A stretch of DNA of 64,000 nt from Panicum virgatum. Taxonomy: Eukaryota; Streptophyta; Magnoliopsida; Poales; Poaceae. The notes under the pieces were generated by a model, which ran no database searches, was not told the DNA's origin, and was given only the letters and a program-made list of their open reading frames with translations. Of the stretch, positions 23,032 to 33,927 are shown one piece after another. Each line of letters begins with the position of its first letter. Position 1 is the stretch's first letter. Made by a program: the position numbers and the translations under genes. The DNA lies in NCBI RefSeq assembly GCF_016808335.1, contig NC_053141.1, positions 22,860,640-22,924,639 of the forward strand, read 5' to 3'.

Positions 23032-25405
23032 TGTAACACCCTAATTTTAAATTCCAGCATTTAATAATAAATTTAATTGGCTTTATTTAAATTTCTAAGG
23101 TTTATTGTGTTTAGTATGGCATTTAATTCAATTTTGTTCCTTAAATAATTAAAATTCATCATAGGTTAATTTTGTTGTTGCATCATGCTGGAGCATTTTT
23201 TTCTTTTGTTGTGTGGTTAGGTTTTGAATTCAAATTAGTTTGAATTCAATTAGTTGTATTTGGTTAGAATTAGGAAGGAAAAGAAATAGAAGTATAGAAG
23301 AAAGCCTTAAACCCAAACCCAGAAAATCCAAAACCCAGTCCGGCCCACTACCTCAGCCCAAACTCGCGAGATCCAGCCCAACCCGACCGGCCCAGCTCGC
23401 CACCCCGCTCCTCTCCCCGTGGCCCAGCTGGCTCTCCCTGCCAGCCCGCTCCCCGCTGCCAGCCCAGCAAGCCGCACGGGCCTGCTCCACCACTCCCTCA
23501 GCACCCGGCCTGCCCCGCACGCCGCTTCCACGCCGCGCCGGCCCGCTTTCCGCCCCTGACACCCCGGGCCCCAGCGTCAGATCTCCTTCCCCTTCCTTTC
23601 CCCCTCCGCGCAACTGCAGCGCCCGGGATGACCGGCGAGATCGCCGGGATCCCCTTCTCACTGCTCCGCGCCGCAATCCCCGCCCTGCTCCCTTTAATTT
23701 GTGCCCGCGGACCCTCCTGCGCACCTACCTTTCCACGCCATCGCCGCCACCGCACTCTGACCACCCCGCCGCCTTGCTCCGCCGTGTGAAGCACCTCTGC
23801 GCTGCCGTGTACCGGTGTTCCGCAGCACCTCCTCCACTGCGAGCCGACTCCACCGCTCTGCCTCGGGTCCAGGACCTCCATCGCGCTCTCCTTCCACGAC
23901 ATCAGCCCCGCGCGCACGAGAACCCCAAGTGCAAGCCCCGTCGAGCCGCGCCTGCACCGCCGGATTTCCGCCGCTGCACCGCCGATCTCCGATGCCCGCA
24001 CGTCCCTGCCGCACCACGCGTTGGTGAGGCACCTTCCCGAGCTTGTTTCCCTTCCTCCCTCCCTCTGCGCGTGTGAGGATTACCTCGCCGTTGTTGGGCA
24101 GGGCCGCCACGCCGTGGTTGAACCGCCGCCCTACAGTGCCATAGGCCGTGTTAGACACCAAGGTAGTTCCCCCGTGCTACATTGTTGCTCCCAGTAGCAA
24201 AGCCTGACCCAATTAGGGCTGGAACCGCGTTAGCACGGCTCACCGGCGACCTAGGGCCGCCCTTCACTGCGGCATGCCACACGCGGGCTCTGACCCGCTC
24301 CCTCGAGTGCCCAGAAGGGTTCGCTGTCGTGCGTACTCCCTTACCGGCCAAACCTCACTCGAGATTGAAGCCCAGAACACCAGAAACACCGAACTCCGGC
24401 GAGCAGCGACCCGCGCCGCCGCGAAACAGAGTCGCCGGCGCGTTCCGCCGCCGCCGTCACCCGCGAATCACCCAGCCGCCCGATCTGAGATCGACGTCCA
24501 TGATTAGAACCCGAAGCCCTCAGATCTGAGCCGCCGGATCGAGAATCAGCGGATCAGATCTAAACATACCCCTTCGCCTGGCCTCTTTGCAAAAGAGACC
24601 CTACATTTTCCCGAAATCGACCCGCGGTCCTAGGCAGTTCAAAAATAATTGCAGTTGTGCCCAGATTTTTAACAGATACCCCCCTGGCTTTTCTCAAAAT
24701 AGAACCCGCCATCCAGGTTAGGTCTTTTTGTGAGTTAGACCCTAGAGTTTCAGTTTAATTACGTTTAAGTCCTCGGTTTTAGCAGAAAACCCCCTGGAAC
24801 TTCAGTTTTCTTACAAATAAGCCCCTAGAACTTGTTTTTAGCCTAGAAAATGCGTTTTAGCTCCGTTTTTAGCGTTCTTTATATCCACGCGATCGTTGTA
24901 ACGCGTAGAATAGTTCTAGAAGTAGTTTTGTGCGCTGTTTTCATGTATTGTTGTACTGTTCCTTAATTCTGAGAGTGGCCCTCTGTGTGGATGAGTGGCT
25001 CACGTCTCGTTAAAAGATGTTTTTGTAGAAACATGGTTTAGGGGGCCAGCACGGTGCTTAGTGCTTGGTTGGCCACTCTCCATAAGGACCAGTTCATAGA
25101 GCGACAACCTGGGAGTCCAGCGCTACCAGGACTACGAGGACTTCTAGGTGTTCGTCTCCCAGTCGACGTCCCTGTGGCGCCCTGCTTCAGCTTCGGAGAG
25201 CTTTACTCGTATTTTTGTACTTCGTTTCCGCTGTATCAGACATTTTGTCATTATTGTAATAAATAACATTCGTATTCGCTTTAATATGTCTTTTTACGTG
25301 ATATGTGCTATGATATACTGTTCATTCTGTTGTATATACGTGTGACTTGATCCTGGCACGTATATGATTGATCGGTTTATGTCCTTTTATAAACCGGGTG
25401 TTACA
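23032..25405 (+). repeat. 3' LTR of the young chromodomain element, with two internal deletions (2,374 bp)
   Basis: This is collinear with the 5' LTR except for two missing blocks. About 355 bp is lost at about 24965 (5' LTR about 16340-16690; short CTTA homology at the junction). About 720 bp is lost at about 25111 (5' LTR about 16845-17565). Elsewhere only scattered substitutions are visible. The start and the end GGGTGTTACA are intact. Confidence 0.93.
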
Positions 25406-25739
25406 TTAGCCCGGGAGCCTGGTGGCCCGAAAATGTTTAAATAGGGTTTGATAATGGATAACATAGTATTTAAACGGGCCTATCGTGCTACCCATCGGGC
25501 CGATCGGGCCGCCCTTTTTCGGGCCGTGCCTGGACGCGTCCATGGGCTGACAGTGAGGCCAAGGCACGGCCCGGCTATCGTGCCCGTGCCGGCCCGAGTC
25601 CAATAATATTCGGGCCCGTGCCGTGCTCGGGTCGGGCTAATATGGGCCGGGCTTCGGGCCCCCATGGGTATCGGGCCAAATGGCCATCTATACTTTTGAG
25701 CCTCTGTTCCCGTGACTTTTGAGCCTCTGTGGGCCGTCC

Positions 25740-27720
25740 GTGACTCAACCCTAACCCTCCTTCTCCTTCCTTCCCTGTGCGCCGCGCGCCACCACCACCA
25801 TGTGCCGCCGCCGCCGCACCCCGGAGCTGCTGCCGCGCGCGGGCTCCCTTCGCCATCACCACCCGCCATCTCCGCGGGGGCTTCGCGACGCGCGCCCCTT
25901 GCACCGCCGCCGCCGCCGCCTGCGACCTCCGCCCTGTGCTGCGCGCCTTGCACCACCGCAGCTCTGCCCTGCGCATGCCATCGCCGCCGTTGTGCCTCCG
26001 TGCGCTCGCCGGAGCCCCAGCCGGCACTAGAGAAGGTGAGGATTTTTTTTTGACATTAAACATTTCAATATATTGATTCAATATTTTTCATATATTAGTT
26101 CAACATTTACAAAATGTTGATTCAATATTTTCAGAATATTAGTTCAATATTTTTGAAATATGGTTTAATATTTTTTAAAAAATAAATCATTAATTAAATT
26201 TTAATGGGCTACAAGACATACACGAGACATACACGAGTCCCCAATTCCTCCCGTCTCCTCTCACCCTGCCACTTCACCTCCGGCCGCCGCCCCGCTCCTC
26301 GCCTCCCCTGCCCCCTTCCATCCCGCGCACATCGTCGCCATCCCGCGCGCTGCCAAAGCGTGGGCCTCAGCGAGCGGGAGTAGCGCTCGGCGAGGTAGGT
26401 GGCCTCGGCCGCGAAATCGCGGCGCCGGTCGGCCTCGTCCGCCAGCGCGAGGTGCCCCTCCGCAGATGCTAAGGACGTAGACGCGGTGGTGAACAACATA
26501 GCGGCGGCGGATCCAGGTTCAGTTGCGCTCCTCCTTCATCCCCTTCTCACAATCTCCTGTGCATCGTCCCTTCCTCCTCTCATCCCCCTTTACTTTCTTG
26601 CTAGGGTTCTACTCCGGCATGGGCGTCGCGCAGGGAATCCGTGGCACTGCAGCAATCGGAAGACGCGGGCGCGCGGCTCCCCCACCCCCCCCCCCCCCCC
26701 CGTGGTGGGGCCTCCCGGCTAGATTAGCGCTGGGTTCTCAACTCCTGCAGATGCTCCTTGGCGGCAGCTTCTAGGCGGCGAGATGCTCCACCGCGGGTAT
26801 GTCATCTACACGGTGAGAGCTCCTTGACAACCCCTTTATCGAGCTCTTCTGTAGCAAGTGAACACCCCTCCTGCTCCCTGTTGGCTGCCTGGCCCCTCTA
26901 GATCCAGCTCGCCAAGGTGCTGAAGCCATTGGTTTGATTTGGCTCTTGCCACAGCAGGTGAATTGTAGTCGGGACTTTACTACTGCTAGAGGGATTGAAT
27001 TATGCTCGAGGTGGGTTGTGCTTGAATCGACTGATGGGGATGGGACTGGAGCTTGTTATTGGAAGCTGGTACTCATTACAGGCTTACCTGCAGTGCACAT
27101 GTTCGATGTTTGCCTGAGAGAGCATGGTTGATTAATTTAGAGTTAGTTTCCTTCATGATTTGCTTTGTATTGCCACAAAGGTGCCCATTCATATATGATC
27201 AGTTTTGCCCTGTTTGTATAAAGTCAGTAACTTTATACATGTCCACTTTCTGTTGGATGAACACTACAAGAAATAAATGCGTGATTCTTTGTTGAACTGG
27301 GCTCTGATCATCTATATAGGTATAGCAGTAGTCATTTATAGATATACCTGTACAAAATGGCGCATTCAATTTCTATTTCACTTAGCTCATCCCTATATAT
27401 GTCTAGTGTGCCTTATGCTAAGTTTAAACTTGGCTTCCTTTATTACTTGTTCAAAATTCCCTTTTATTAATTTATCTGATATCCAATTTCTAAGTAATGG
27501 TATTTTAATTCTATTATGTCAAAAAAAAAGTAGTTGTACGCCTCGAATACGCGGAACTTAGATGCTAAACGTTTTGTACGCTTTGTGCTTTGCAATGAAG
27601 CGGGGGTAACCTTTTGTCTAAAAAAAAGTAGTTGTGATATTTATATCAAAAGTTGTCTCTTCTTTCAGTTAGCATCAAGTCCACTGAGAATATAGCCTTA
27701 TGTGCTTCCGATTTGTACAG
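25740..27720 (+). other. CACTA interior: GC-rich and exon/intron-like fragments, origin unknown
   Basis: At 25740-26030 there is a GC-rich open segment full of CGCCGC words, followed by AT-rich sequence to 26210. At 26220-26780 GC-rich stretches recur, with a C16-C18 run near 26690. A possible exon end, MLHRGYVIYT followed by a GTGAGA donor, lies near 26783-26813. At 26900-27520 no coding pattern is seen. The mix of GC-rich first-exon-like DNA and plausible splice sites suggests captured host gene pieces. I do not recognise the source gene. Confidence 0.35.
27538..27619 (+). mobile_element. 5'-truncated LINE/SINE-like tail insertion
   Basis: About 80 bp ending AATGAAGCGGGGGTAACC-TTTTGTCT plus an A-run lies between two copies of AAAAAAAAGTAGTTGT (27522-27537 and 27620-27635). 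A 16-bp duplication with a poly-A-ended insert is the signature of target-primed reverse transcription. The insert resembles plant LINE 3' ends. Confidence 0.55.
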
Positions 27721-27849
27721 GTATTAGTTACTACTGCAGCTGTGTTTGTACTTATATGCGGAGCTGATAAAGCTCCTGAAGAATCCCTCAAGAAGACCAT
27801 TGAAGTGGACATGCTGCTTGATATGGTGAGTGATGCAAATGCTAGAGAG
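27721..27849 (+). pseudogene. Captured exon-like fragment, unknown protein
   Basis: Between an acceptor (TTGTACAG) and a donor (GAGAG then GTAAAT) a frame encodes VLVTTAAVFVLICGADKAPE, continuing with SLKKTIEVDMLLDMVSDANA. A second exon-like piece (EMYKDQEPSASNLFECLYRK) follows at about 33171-33265, after the intervening Reina-like insertion. The two look like neighbouring exons of one host gene carried by the CACTA element. The family is not recognised. Confidence 0.4.
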
Positions 27850-27914
27850 GTAAATGCGATTTATATCTTCAATCTGCCATGTAATTAGATCACAGTGCCC
27901 TTTTTGAACTATGA

Positions 27915-30900
27915 TGTTATGTGGGGAAGGCACTATGTTCGGCTGCAAAGAAAGTGGCAGGTTAAGCCACATGTATCTTTTATTTATTTGGCAAGTTAGA
28001 TTCGGTTAGCTAATATGGTTAATAGATCGGTTTGTTAGGATTTGGTGTCCTATGCTTGTACGTGAGGCAACCCAGCCGGGTATATATCTGGTCGTGTAAA
28101 CTCTAATTGGCAAGCAATGAAATTGGCAAGCAATGAAATTATCTTTCTCTCCCATCTAATCTACAAGCGTGGAGCAAGGGGGACTTGATCCCTCTCCTCT
28201 ATCGTCTCTACCCTAGCCATTACATTGGTATCAGACGTCCAGCGATCCTTCACCATGGGTGACGCCGCCAACAAGTCGGCAGCCGATGCCGCGACGGCCG
28301 CAGAACAGGAACACCGAGAGCTCATGGCTGCTCTCCTCAAGAAGTTCGACATCCTCGACAAGCTTGGAGAGTGACTCGACCGCATCGAGTCCACACAGAA
28401 GCAGATTGTCCTCCACGCCCAAGGTCCGGAGATCCTTCAGCAGTGCAAAGAGGGACCCCTAGGCCACACCCTCTTCCACAAGTTGGATTTCCCAACGTTC
28501 GACGGCACGGGCGATCATTTGCCTTTCCTCAATCGCTGCGAACATTACTTCCGAGGTCAGTGTACCCTGGAGGAAGAATAAGTCTGGCTGGCGGCACTCC
28601 ATCTTCATGGGCCAGCGCAGCAGTGGTACAAGAGGCTAGAGCGGGACGAAGGCGTTCCATCGTGGCGGCGCTTTGCCACCCTTCTGGACATGCATTTCGG
28701 TCCACCCCTCCGATCGAATCCGCTCGGCGAATTGGCGGCTGTCGCCGCTGCAACACCATCGCCGGTTACCAAGAACGCTTCCTGGCGCTCCTCACTCACG
28801 CCGGTCCCCTCACGGAAGCTTAGCAGATCCAGCTCTTCACGGCGGGGTTAGGCGAACCCCTCAGCATCGACGTGCAGCTCCAGGGGCCTCAGTCATTGAA
28901 GGTCGCCATGAGCCTATCACGGGCATATGAACGACACGAGCAGATCACAGCGCCTTCCCCCGCGCTGGCCGCTTCGCTACTCCACAACTGCGCGGTCTCC
29001 TCCTGAGCCCGCCAACTCCGGCGACCACGTCACAGGGCTCTACCTCGACCCCGCCCTTGGCGTTACCTGCGCCAACGCCCGGGACTGTCACGGTGGCTGG
29101 ACGCACCGTGCGCCGCCTCTCGCCGGCCGAAATTGAGGAACACCGCCGCAATGGCCAATGCTTCAATTGTGATGAGAAGTACATCCGTGGCCACAACAGA
29201 ATTTGCGCGCGCCTCTTCACCATGGAGGTGGCCGACCACGAGGACGACAAGCCTGCAACCGATGACGATATTGAGCCGCCGCCGCAGATCTCCCTCCATG
29301 CGATCGCGGGGCTCCGTACCCGTGACACCATGCAAGTCATCGCCCAGCTGGGCCACGTCACGGTGACCGCCCTGCTTGACTCCGGTTCCACCCATAACTT
29401 CGTGTCAGAGGCGGTCGCAGCGCACACAGGCTTGTGCTTCATCCCGCGCATCGATCTGGCTGTCACGGTCGCCAACGGCGATCGCGTTCGCTGCCCTGGA
29501 GTCTTTCGTGATGCTGCATTCTCCATCGACGGCGAACCGTTTCGCGCCGATGTCTACGTGCTACCACTGGGCGGCCACGACATGGTTCTCGGGACAGACT
29601 GGCTGGCCACACTGGGGCCGACTCTTTGGGATTTTGGCCGCCACACCATGTCCCTCTGGCGTTCCAACAGACGCGTCCGTTGGCGCGGCGTGCCCGGCAC
29701 GGGCAGCGCCCAACTCCATACTGTCCATGCACGTGACCTGCTGGATCTTCTCTTGGACGAGTTCGCCGATGTCTTTGCCACTCCAGTCGGGCTCCCTCCA
29801 CCACGTTCCAGAGATCACTCCATCCAACTCCTGCCGAGTACAGCGCCCGTGGCCGTCTGCCCCTACAGATATCCTCAGCTGCAGAAGGACAAACTGGAAC
29901 GTCAATGTCGCGCCATGGAGGCTCAGGGCCTCATCCGCCGCAATTCCTCGCCGTTTTCGGCACCAATTCTCCTTGTCAGGAAGGCCGATAGCACTTGGCG
30001 CCTATGTGTGGATTACAGAGCCCTCAATGAGCGCACAATGAAGGACAAATTCCCAATTCTAGTTGTGGAAGAGCTCCTGGACGAGTTGCACGGCGCCTGA
30101 TTCTTTGCCAAGCTCGACCTTCGCTCCAGGTATCATCAAGTGCGCATGAATTCGGTGGACATCGCCAAGACAGCTTTCAGAACACATGATGATCTCTACG
30201 AATTCCTCGTCACGCCCTTCGGCCTCACCAACGCGCCAGCAACGTTCCAGGCCTTGATGAATGATGTGCTGCGGCCGTTCCTCAGACAGTTTGTGCTAGT
30301 CTTCTTTGACGATATTTTGATCTATAGCGCAACTTGGGCTGAGCACTTGAGCCACATCCGTGCGGTCCTCACTGTCTTGCGCGAGCACCAGCTGTTCTTG
30401 AAGCGTTCTAAGTGCTCCTTTGGTGAGACATTTGTGGCCTACTTGGGACATGTGGTTTCTGGAGAGGGTGTCGCGATGGACGCCAACAAGGTTCAGGCTA
30501 TCTTGGACTGGCCAACGCCATCGTCAATTCGAGCCCTTCGCGGGTTCCTTGGCTTGGCCAGGTACTACAGGTGCTTCATCAAGGATTTCGGCTCGATCGC
30601 AACGCCGCTCACCGCCTTGCTCAAGAAGGATGCGTTCCACTGGTCTCCGGAGGCAAACGTCGCCTTCAAGGCGCTCCAGTGCGCCCTCACATCGGTGCCA
30701 GTGCTGACTCTCCCAGACTTCTCCAAGCGCTTCCTCGTCGAGTGCGACGCTTCCAGCTCCGGCATTGGCGCGGTACTCCATCAGGATGGCGGCGCGATCG
30801 CCTTCTTCAGCCGCACCCTGCCCCCTCGCCACCGTGGACTTGCTGCATATGAGCGCGAGCTCATTGGCCTGGCTCAAGCAGTTTGCCACTGGTGCCCATA

Positions 30901-32795
30901 TCTGTGGGGTTGCGCCTTCGTCGTCCGCACCGACCATCAGCCGTTGAAGTTCATCCTCGATCAACGACTGGCCACAATACCGCAACATCACTGGGTGAGC
31001 AAACTTTTGGGTTTTGATTTCGCAGTGGAGTACAAGCCAGGGCGGGCGAATGTCGTGGCGGATGCACTTTGTCACCGCGACACCGACATGCTCTCCGTGC
31101 ACGCCGTGTCCGCGCCATCCTTCGACCTCCTGACGGTGTTCCGGTCAGCAGCTGTGACAGATGACACCTTGTGCAAGCTCCGGGAGCGGCTGGACGACGA
31201 ACTAGGGGAACCGTGGCGCGTCATGGACGGACTGGTGACCTTCCACAACCGCCTGTATGTGCCTGCCACGTTCTCCCAGCCGCCGTCCATCCTCGTAGCG
31301 GTGCACGATGACAACCATGAAGGCGTCCAGCGAACACTTCATCGACTCCGCCGCGACTTCCATGTGGCCCGTGCCTGCATCGCCGTCCAGGACTTTGTCT
31401 GCGCCTGCATCGTCTGCCAGCGGAATAAGGTCGAACACCTGCATCCGGTCGGCCTCCGACACCCACTTCCTGTTCCATCGGCGGTCTGGCAAGACGTCAA
31501 CATGGACTTCATTGAGGCTCTTCCCAAGATTGGCGGCAAGTCGGTCATCCTGACCATGGTGACCGCTTCTCCAAACACGCCCACTTTATTCCCCTTGGCC
31601 ATCCATACACGACAGAATCGGTGGCACGTGTGTTCTTCGCCGAAGTGGTGCGTCTCCACGGAATTCTGGCATCCATCGTATCAGACCGTGACCCGGTGTT
31701 CACATCAGCCTTCTGGAGGGCGCTCTTTACCGCCTCAGGATCTAAGCTTCTCATGAGCTCGGCCTTTCACCCGCAAACAGAAGGCCACACGGAGGTGGTG
31801 AATATGACGATTGGCATGTACCTCCGGTGCATGACAGGCGACCGCCTGCGGCAGTGGGTTCGCTGGCTACCTCGGGCGGAGTATATCTACAATACGGCCT
31901 TCCACACCGTCCTCAAGGATACACCGTTTCGAGTGGTGTATGGCAGGGATCCTCCAAGCTTGCGCTCTTATGATCCTGTTGAAATCAGGGTGGCGGCCGT
32001 GGCCTAGAACATGGCCGAACGGGATGCTGTCATCGAAGAGGTACGTTTGCGCCTGGAACAAGCTCAGGCGGTCACCAAGGCCACGTATGATCGCTCTCAT
32101 CGGCCACTTTCATTTGATGTTGGAGATTGGGTCTGGCTTCGTCTTCATCACCGGCCGCATGGATCTTTAGCGGACTCTGCAAAGGGTAAGCTGCGCCAAT
32201 GTTTTTTTGGGCCTTGTCAAATCACGGAGAAGATCAACGACGTGGCATTCCGCCTCGCCTTGCCTCCGGGAACCCGCCTACACAATGCCTTCCATGTCGG
32301 TCTCCTGAAGAAATTTGTGGGCACTCCTGTGGTTCCTCCGTCACTGCCGCCAACACACAATGGTGCCATTGTCCCAGTTCCAGCTTAGGCGGTCAAGGCA
32401 TGTCTCTACCGGGGTGTTCGTCAAATTTTGGTGCAGTGGGAAGGCCTTCCTCCTTCAGCTTGAGGACAAGTTGTTGCTCGAGAGGGGGGGGGGGGAGTGA
32501 TGTTATGTGGGGAAGGCACTATGTTCGGCGTGCAAAGAAAGTGACAGGTTAAGCCACATGTATCTTTTATTTATTTGGCAAGTTAGATTCGGTTAGCTAA
32601 TATGGTTAGTAGATCGGTTTGTTAGGATTTGTTGTCCTATGCTTGTACGTGAGGCAACCCAGCCGGGTATATATCTGGCCGTGTAAACTCTAATTGGCAA
32701 GCAATGAAATTATCTTTCTCTCCCATCTAATCTACAAGCGCGGAGCAAGGGGGACTTGATCCCTCTCCTCTATCGTCTCTACCCTAGCCATTACA
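27915..32795 (+). mobile_element. Reina-like Ty3/gypsy retrotransposon, degenerate (4.9 kb)
   Basis: Short LTRs at 27915-28224 (310 bp) and 32501-32795 (295 bp) start TGTTATGTGGGGAAGG and end CCTAGCCATTACA. The 5-bp duplication TATGA flanks the element (27910-27914 and 32796-32800). A tRNA-Met-type primer site (TTGGTATCAGACG) follows the 5' LTR. A G-run polypurine tract (about 32481-32498) precedes the 3' LTR. The 15-bp LTR length difference is a duplication of TTGGCAAGCAATGAAA in the 5' LTR. Short LTRs, tract position and a chromodomain remnant fit the Reina lineage. It sits within an apparent intron of the CACTA-captured fragment. Confidence 0.92.
28255..32500 (+). pseudogene. Reina-like gag-pol, multiple stops and frameshifts
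   Basis: Gag begins MGDAANKSAADA at 28255 and is stopped early (TGA at about 28373, TAA at about 28578). Protease has LLDSGSTHNFVSEAV (intact DSG). Reverse transcriptase starts well (LCVDYRALNERTMKDKFPI) but has a TGA at 30098-30100 where an arginine codon is expected, in HGA*FFAKLDLRS. FFDDILIYS and RNase H (FLVECDASSSGIGAVL) are readable. A one-base loss near 31557 shifts the frame in integrase. Readable integrase motifs downstream are SDRDPVF and HPQTEGHTE, and a TAG lies at 32005-32007. The chromodomain keeps ILVQWEGLPPS but its C-terminal half is deleted before FQLEDKLLLE. The element cannot move on its own. Confidence 0.9.
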
Positions 32796-33469
32796 TATGA
32801 TTGCTGTCCTAAATTGCAATATAATCCAGGGCTCGCACTATACATTTTCTTTTGACAAAGACTCACCTATAGATTTAATCCAATTTGAAAATTACTAGTC
32901 TGTACTATGCTCAGTTTTAGTTTGCTTCTGTGTTGCTTGTTCAAAATGTGTAGAGCCAAACTAAGGTTGATCAATAACTTGATCTGTAGAACAATTTTAC
33001 AACTAACTTACATTATCAGATTGCTTGTAAAGCATGGTTTCACAAATGCAGAGAATTTTGCTTCCTGTAGAAACTAATTTCTTGTATCTCAGTTTAACTT
33101 TGCAAATGGCTTCTCTATTTTTCCTTTTCAGAAAGATAAGTTTGTTGCATGCTTGCAATTTTCAGGGAGAGATGTACAAAGATCAAGAACCAAGTGCATC
33201 GAATTTGTTTGAGTGCCTCTACAGAAAAAGAGAAATGATACACCTTATGTACAGATTGCCATTGCATGTTAGCTTTCAAATACAACCCATTGCAATTCTG
33301 GATGAAATTTTTTTATGTAATTTGATGTTGTATGTGATGAAATGCTCGATCAAACTTTATTTATGTGATGAGAAGTTAATTTCTTGTTGATATATCTTGG
33401 GTTGGGCTGAAATGATCATGCTATTTATATAGGCTGTGTAAATGAGGCCCAAATTGGCTCAGGCGCTTG

Positions 33470-33640
33470 CTACCACATCGTTGTCCATGTCAGCATACAT
33501 GTGGCGCCATGTCATCACCACTTTCCATGTCACTATCATGTCGGCTGCCATGTCATCGACCACGTCAAATTACATGTCATCATTTCCATCCATGTCATAG
33601 CCATGTCAATAGCCATGTTATCCTCCATGTCATCAATGTA
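33470..33640. repeat. CATGTCAT-rich repeat cluster in the CACTA 3' subterminal region
   Basis: The word CCATGTCAT or ATGTCA(T/C) recurs more than a dozen times in about 170 bp at irregular spacing of roughly 10-20 bp. It lies just inside the TGACG-rich terminal region. This suggests an expanded protein-binding array, or a simple minisatellite. Confidence 0.7.
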
Positions 33641-33927
33641 TGATATAACAATTGAATTTGTGATGAAAATTATATTGTTTGTGACGTTTATTTGTCATAG
33701 AAAATGGGCTTGGGTTGGGCTTCGGGGGCCTGAAGACATTTTATGACGATTTCAAAATGTCATGGATCAAACAATCTGTGACGAAATTTTAAGGAACGTC
33801 ACGAGGTGTAATCTGCGACGCTCAATATAAGACGCCATTTTAGATCGTCATAGATGTTTTATGACAGTTTTTAGTGATCTGTGACAAAATGTAATCGTTA
33901 TGTATCAATAGATTTTTTGTAGTGTGT

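Larger units (their letters stand above)
14406..25405 (+). mobile_element. Young Tekay/Del-like chromodomain Ty3/gypsy retrotransposon (11.0 kb)
   Basis: This is a complete insertion: 5' LTR 14406-17858, primer site 17862-17874, gag-pol 18428-22995, polypurine tract 23018-23031 and 3' LTR 23032-25405. The 5-bp duplication TTAGC lies at 14401-14405 and 25406-25410. Domain order is gag, protease, reverse transcriptase, RNase H, integrase, chromodomain. By eye the shared LTR parts differ at roughly 14 of about 2,370 positions (around 0.6%), which points to a recent insertion. The 3' LTR lacks two blocks present in the 5' LTR. Confidence 0.95.
14216..25692. mobile_element. Short non-autonomous hAT element (472 bp without its insertion)
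   Basis: The ends are TATAGGTGGCCAAACGGGC (14216) and GGCCAAATGGCCATCTATA (25692), an imperfect inverted repeat of TATAGRTGGCCA. They are flanked by the identical 8-bp duplication CTTTTGAG at 14208-14215 and 25693-25700, the hAT signature. The body is packed with GGCCCG/CGGGCC words. It is split by a Ty3/gypsy element at 14406-25405. The two halves, 190 and 282 bp, give 472 bp. No coding sequence. Confidence 0.9.
13554..33924 (+). mobile_element. Non-autonomous CACTA (EnSpm/CMC) transposon, ~4.0 kb core, expanded to 20.4 kb by nested insertions
   Basis: The left end is CACTACAAGAAATGTGG at 13554. The right end is ATTTTTTGTAGTG at 33912-33924, whose reverse complement is CACTACAAAAAAT. A 3-bp duplication TGT flanks both ends (13551-13553 and 33925-33927). 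Subterminal regions on both sides are dense in TGACG/CGTCA and TATGACGA-like words, as expected for transposase binding. Subtracting the hAT complex and the Reina-like element leaves about 4,000 bp. No transposase was recognised; the core instead carries GC-rich and intron/exon-like fragments, suggesting captured host sequence. It lies in the Helitron gene, probably in an intron or at an exon edge. Strand is arbitrary. Confidence 0.9.

Noticed and set aside
26209..26499. 96-codon minus-strand frame (AEGHLALADEADRRRDFAAE) as a gene
   Set aside because: GC-rich with open frames on both strands and no recognised family; may be a captured fragment but unsupported as a gene.
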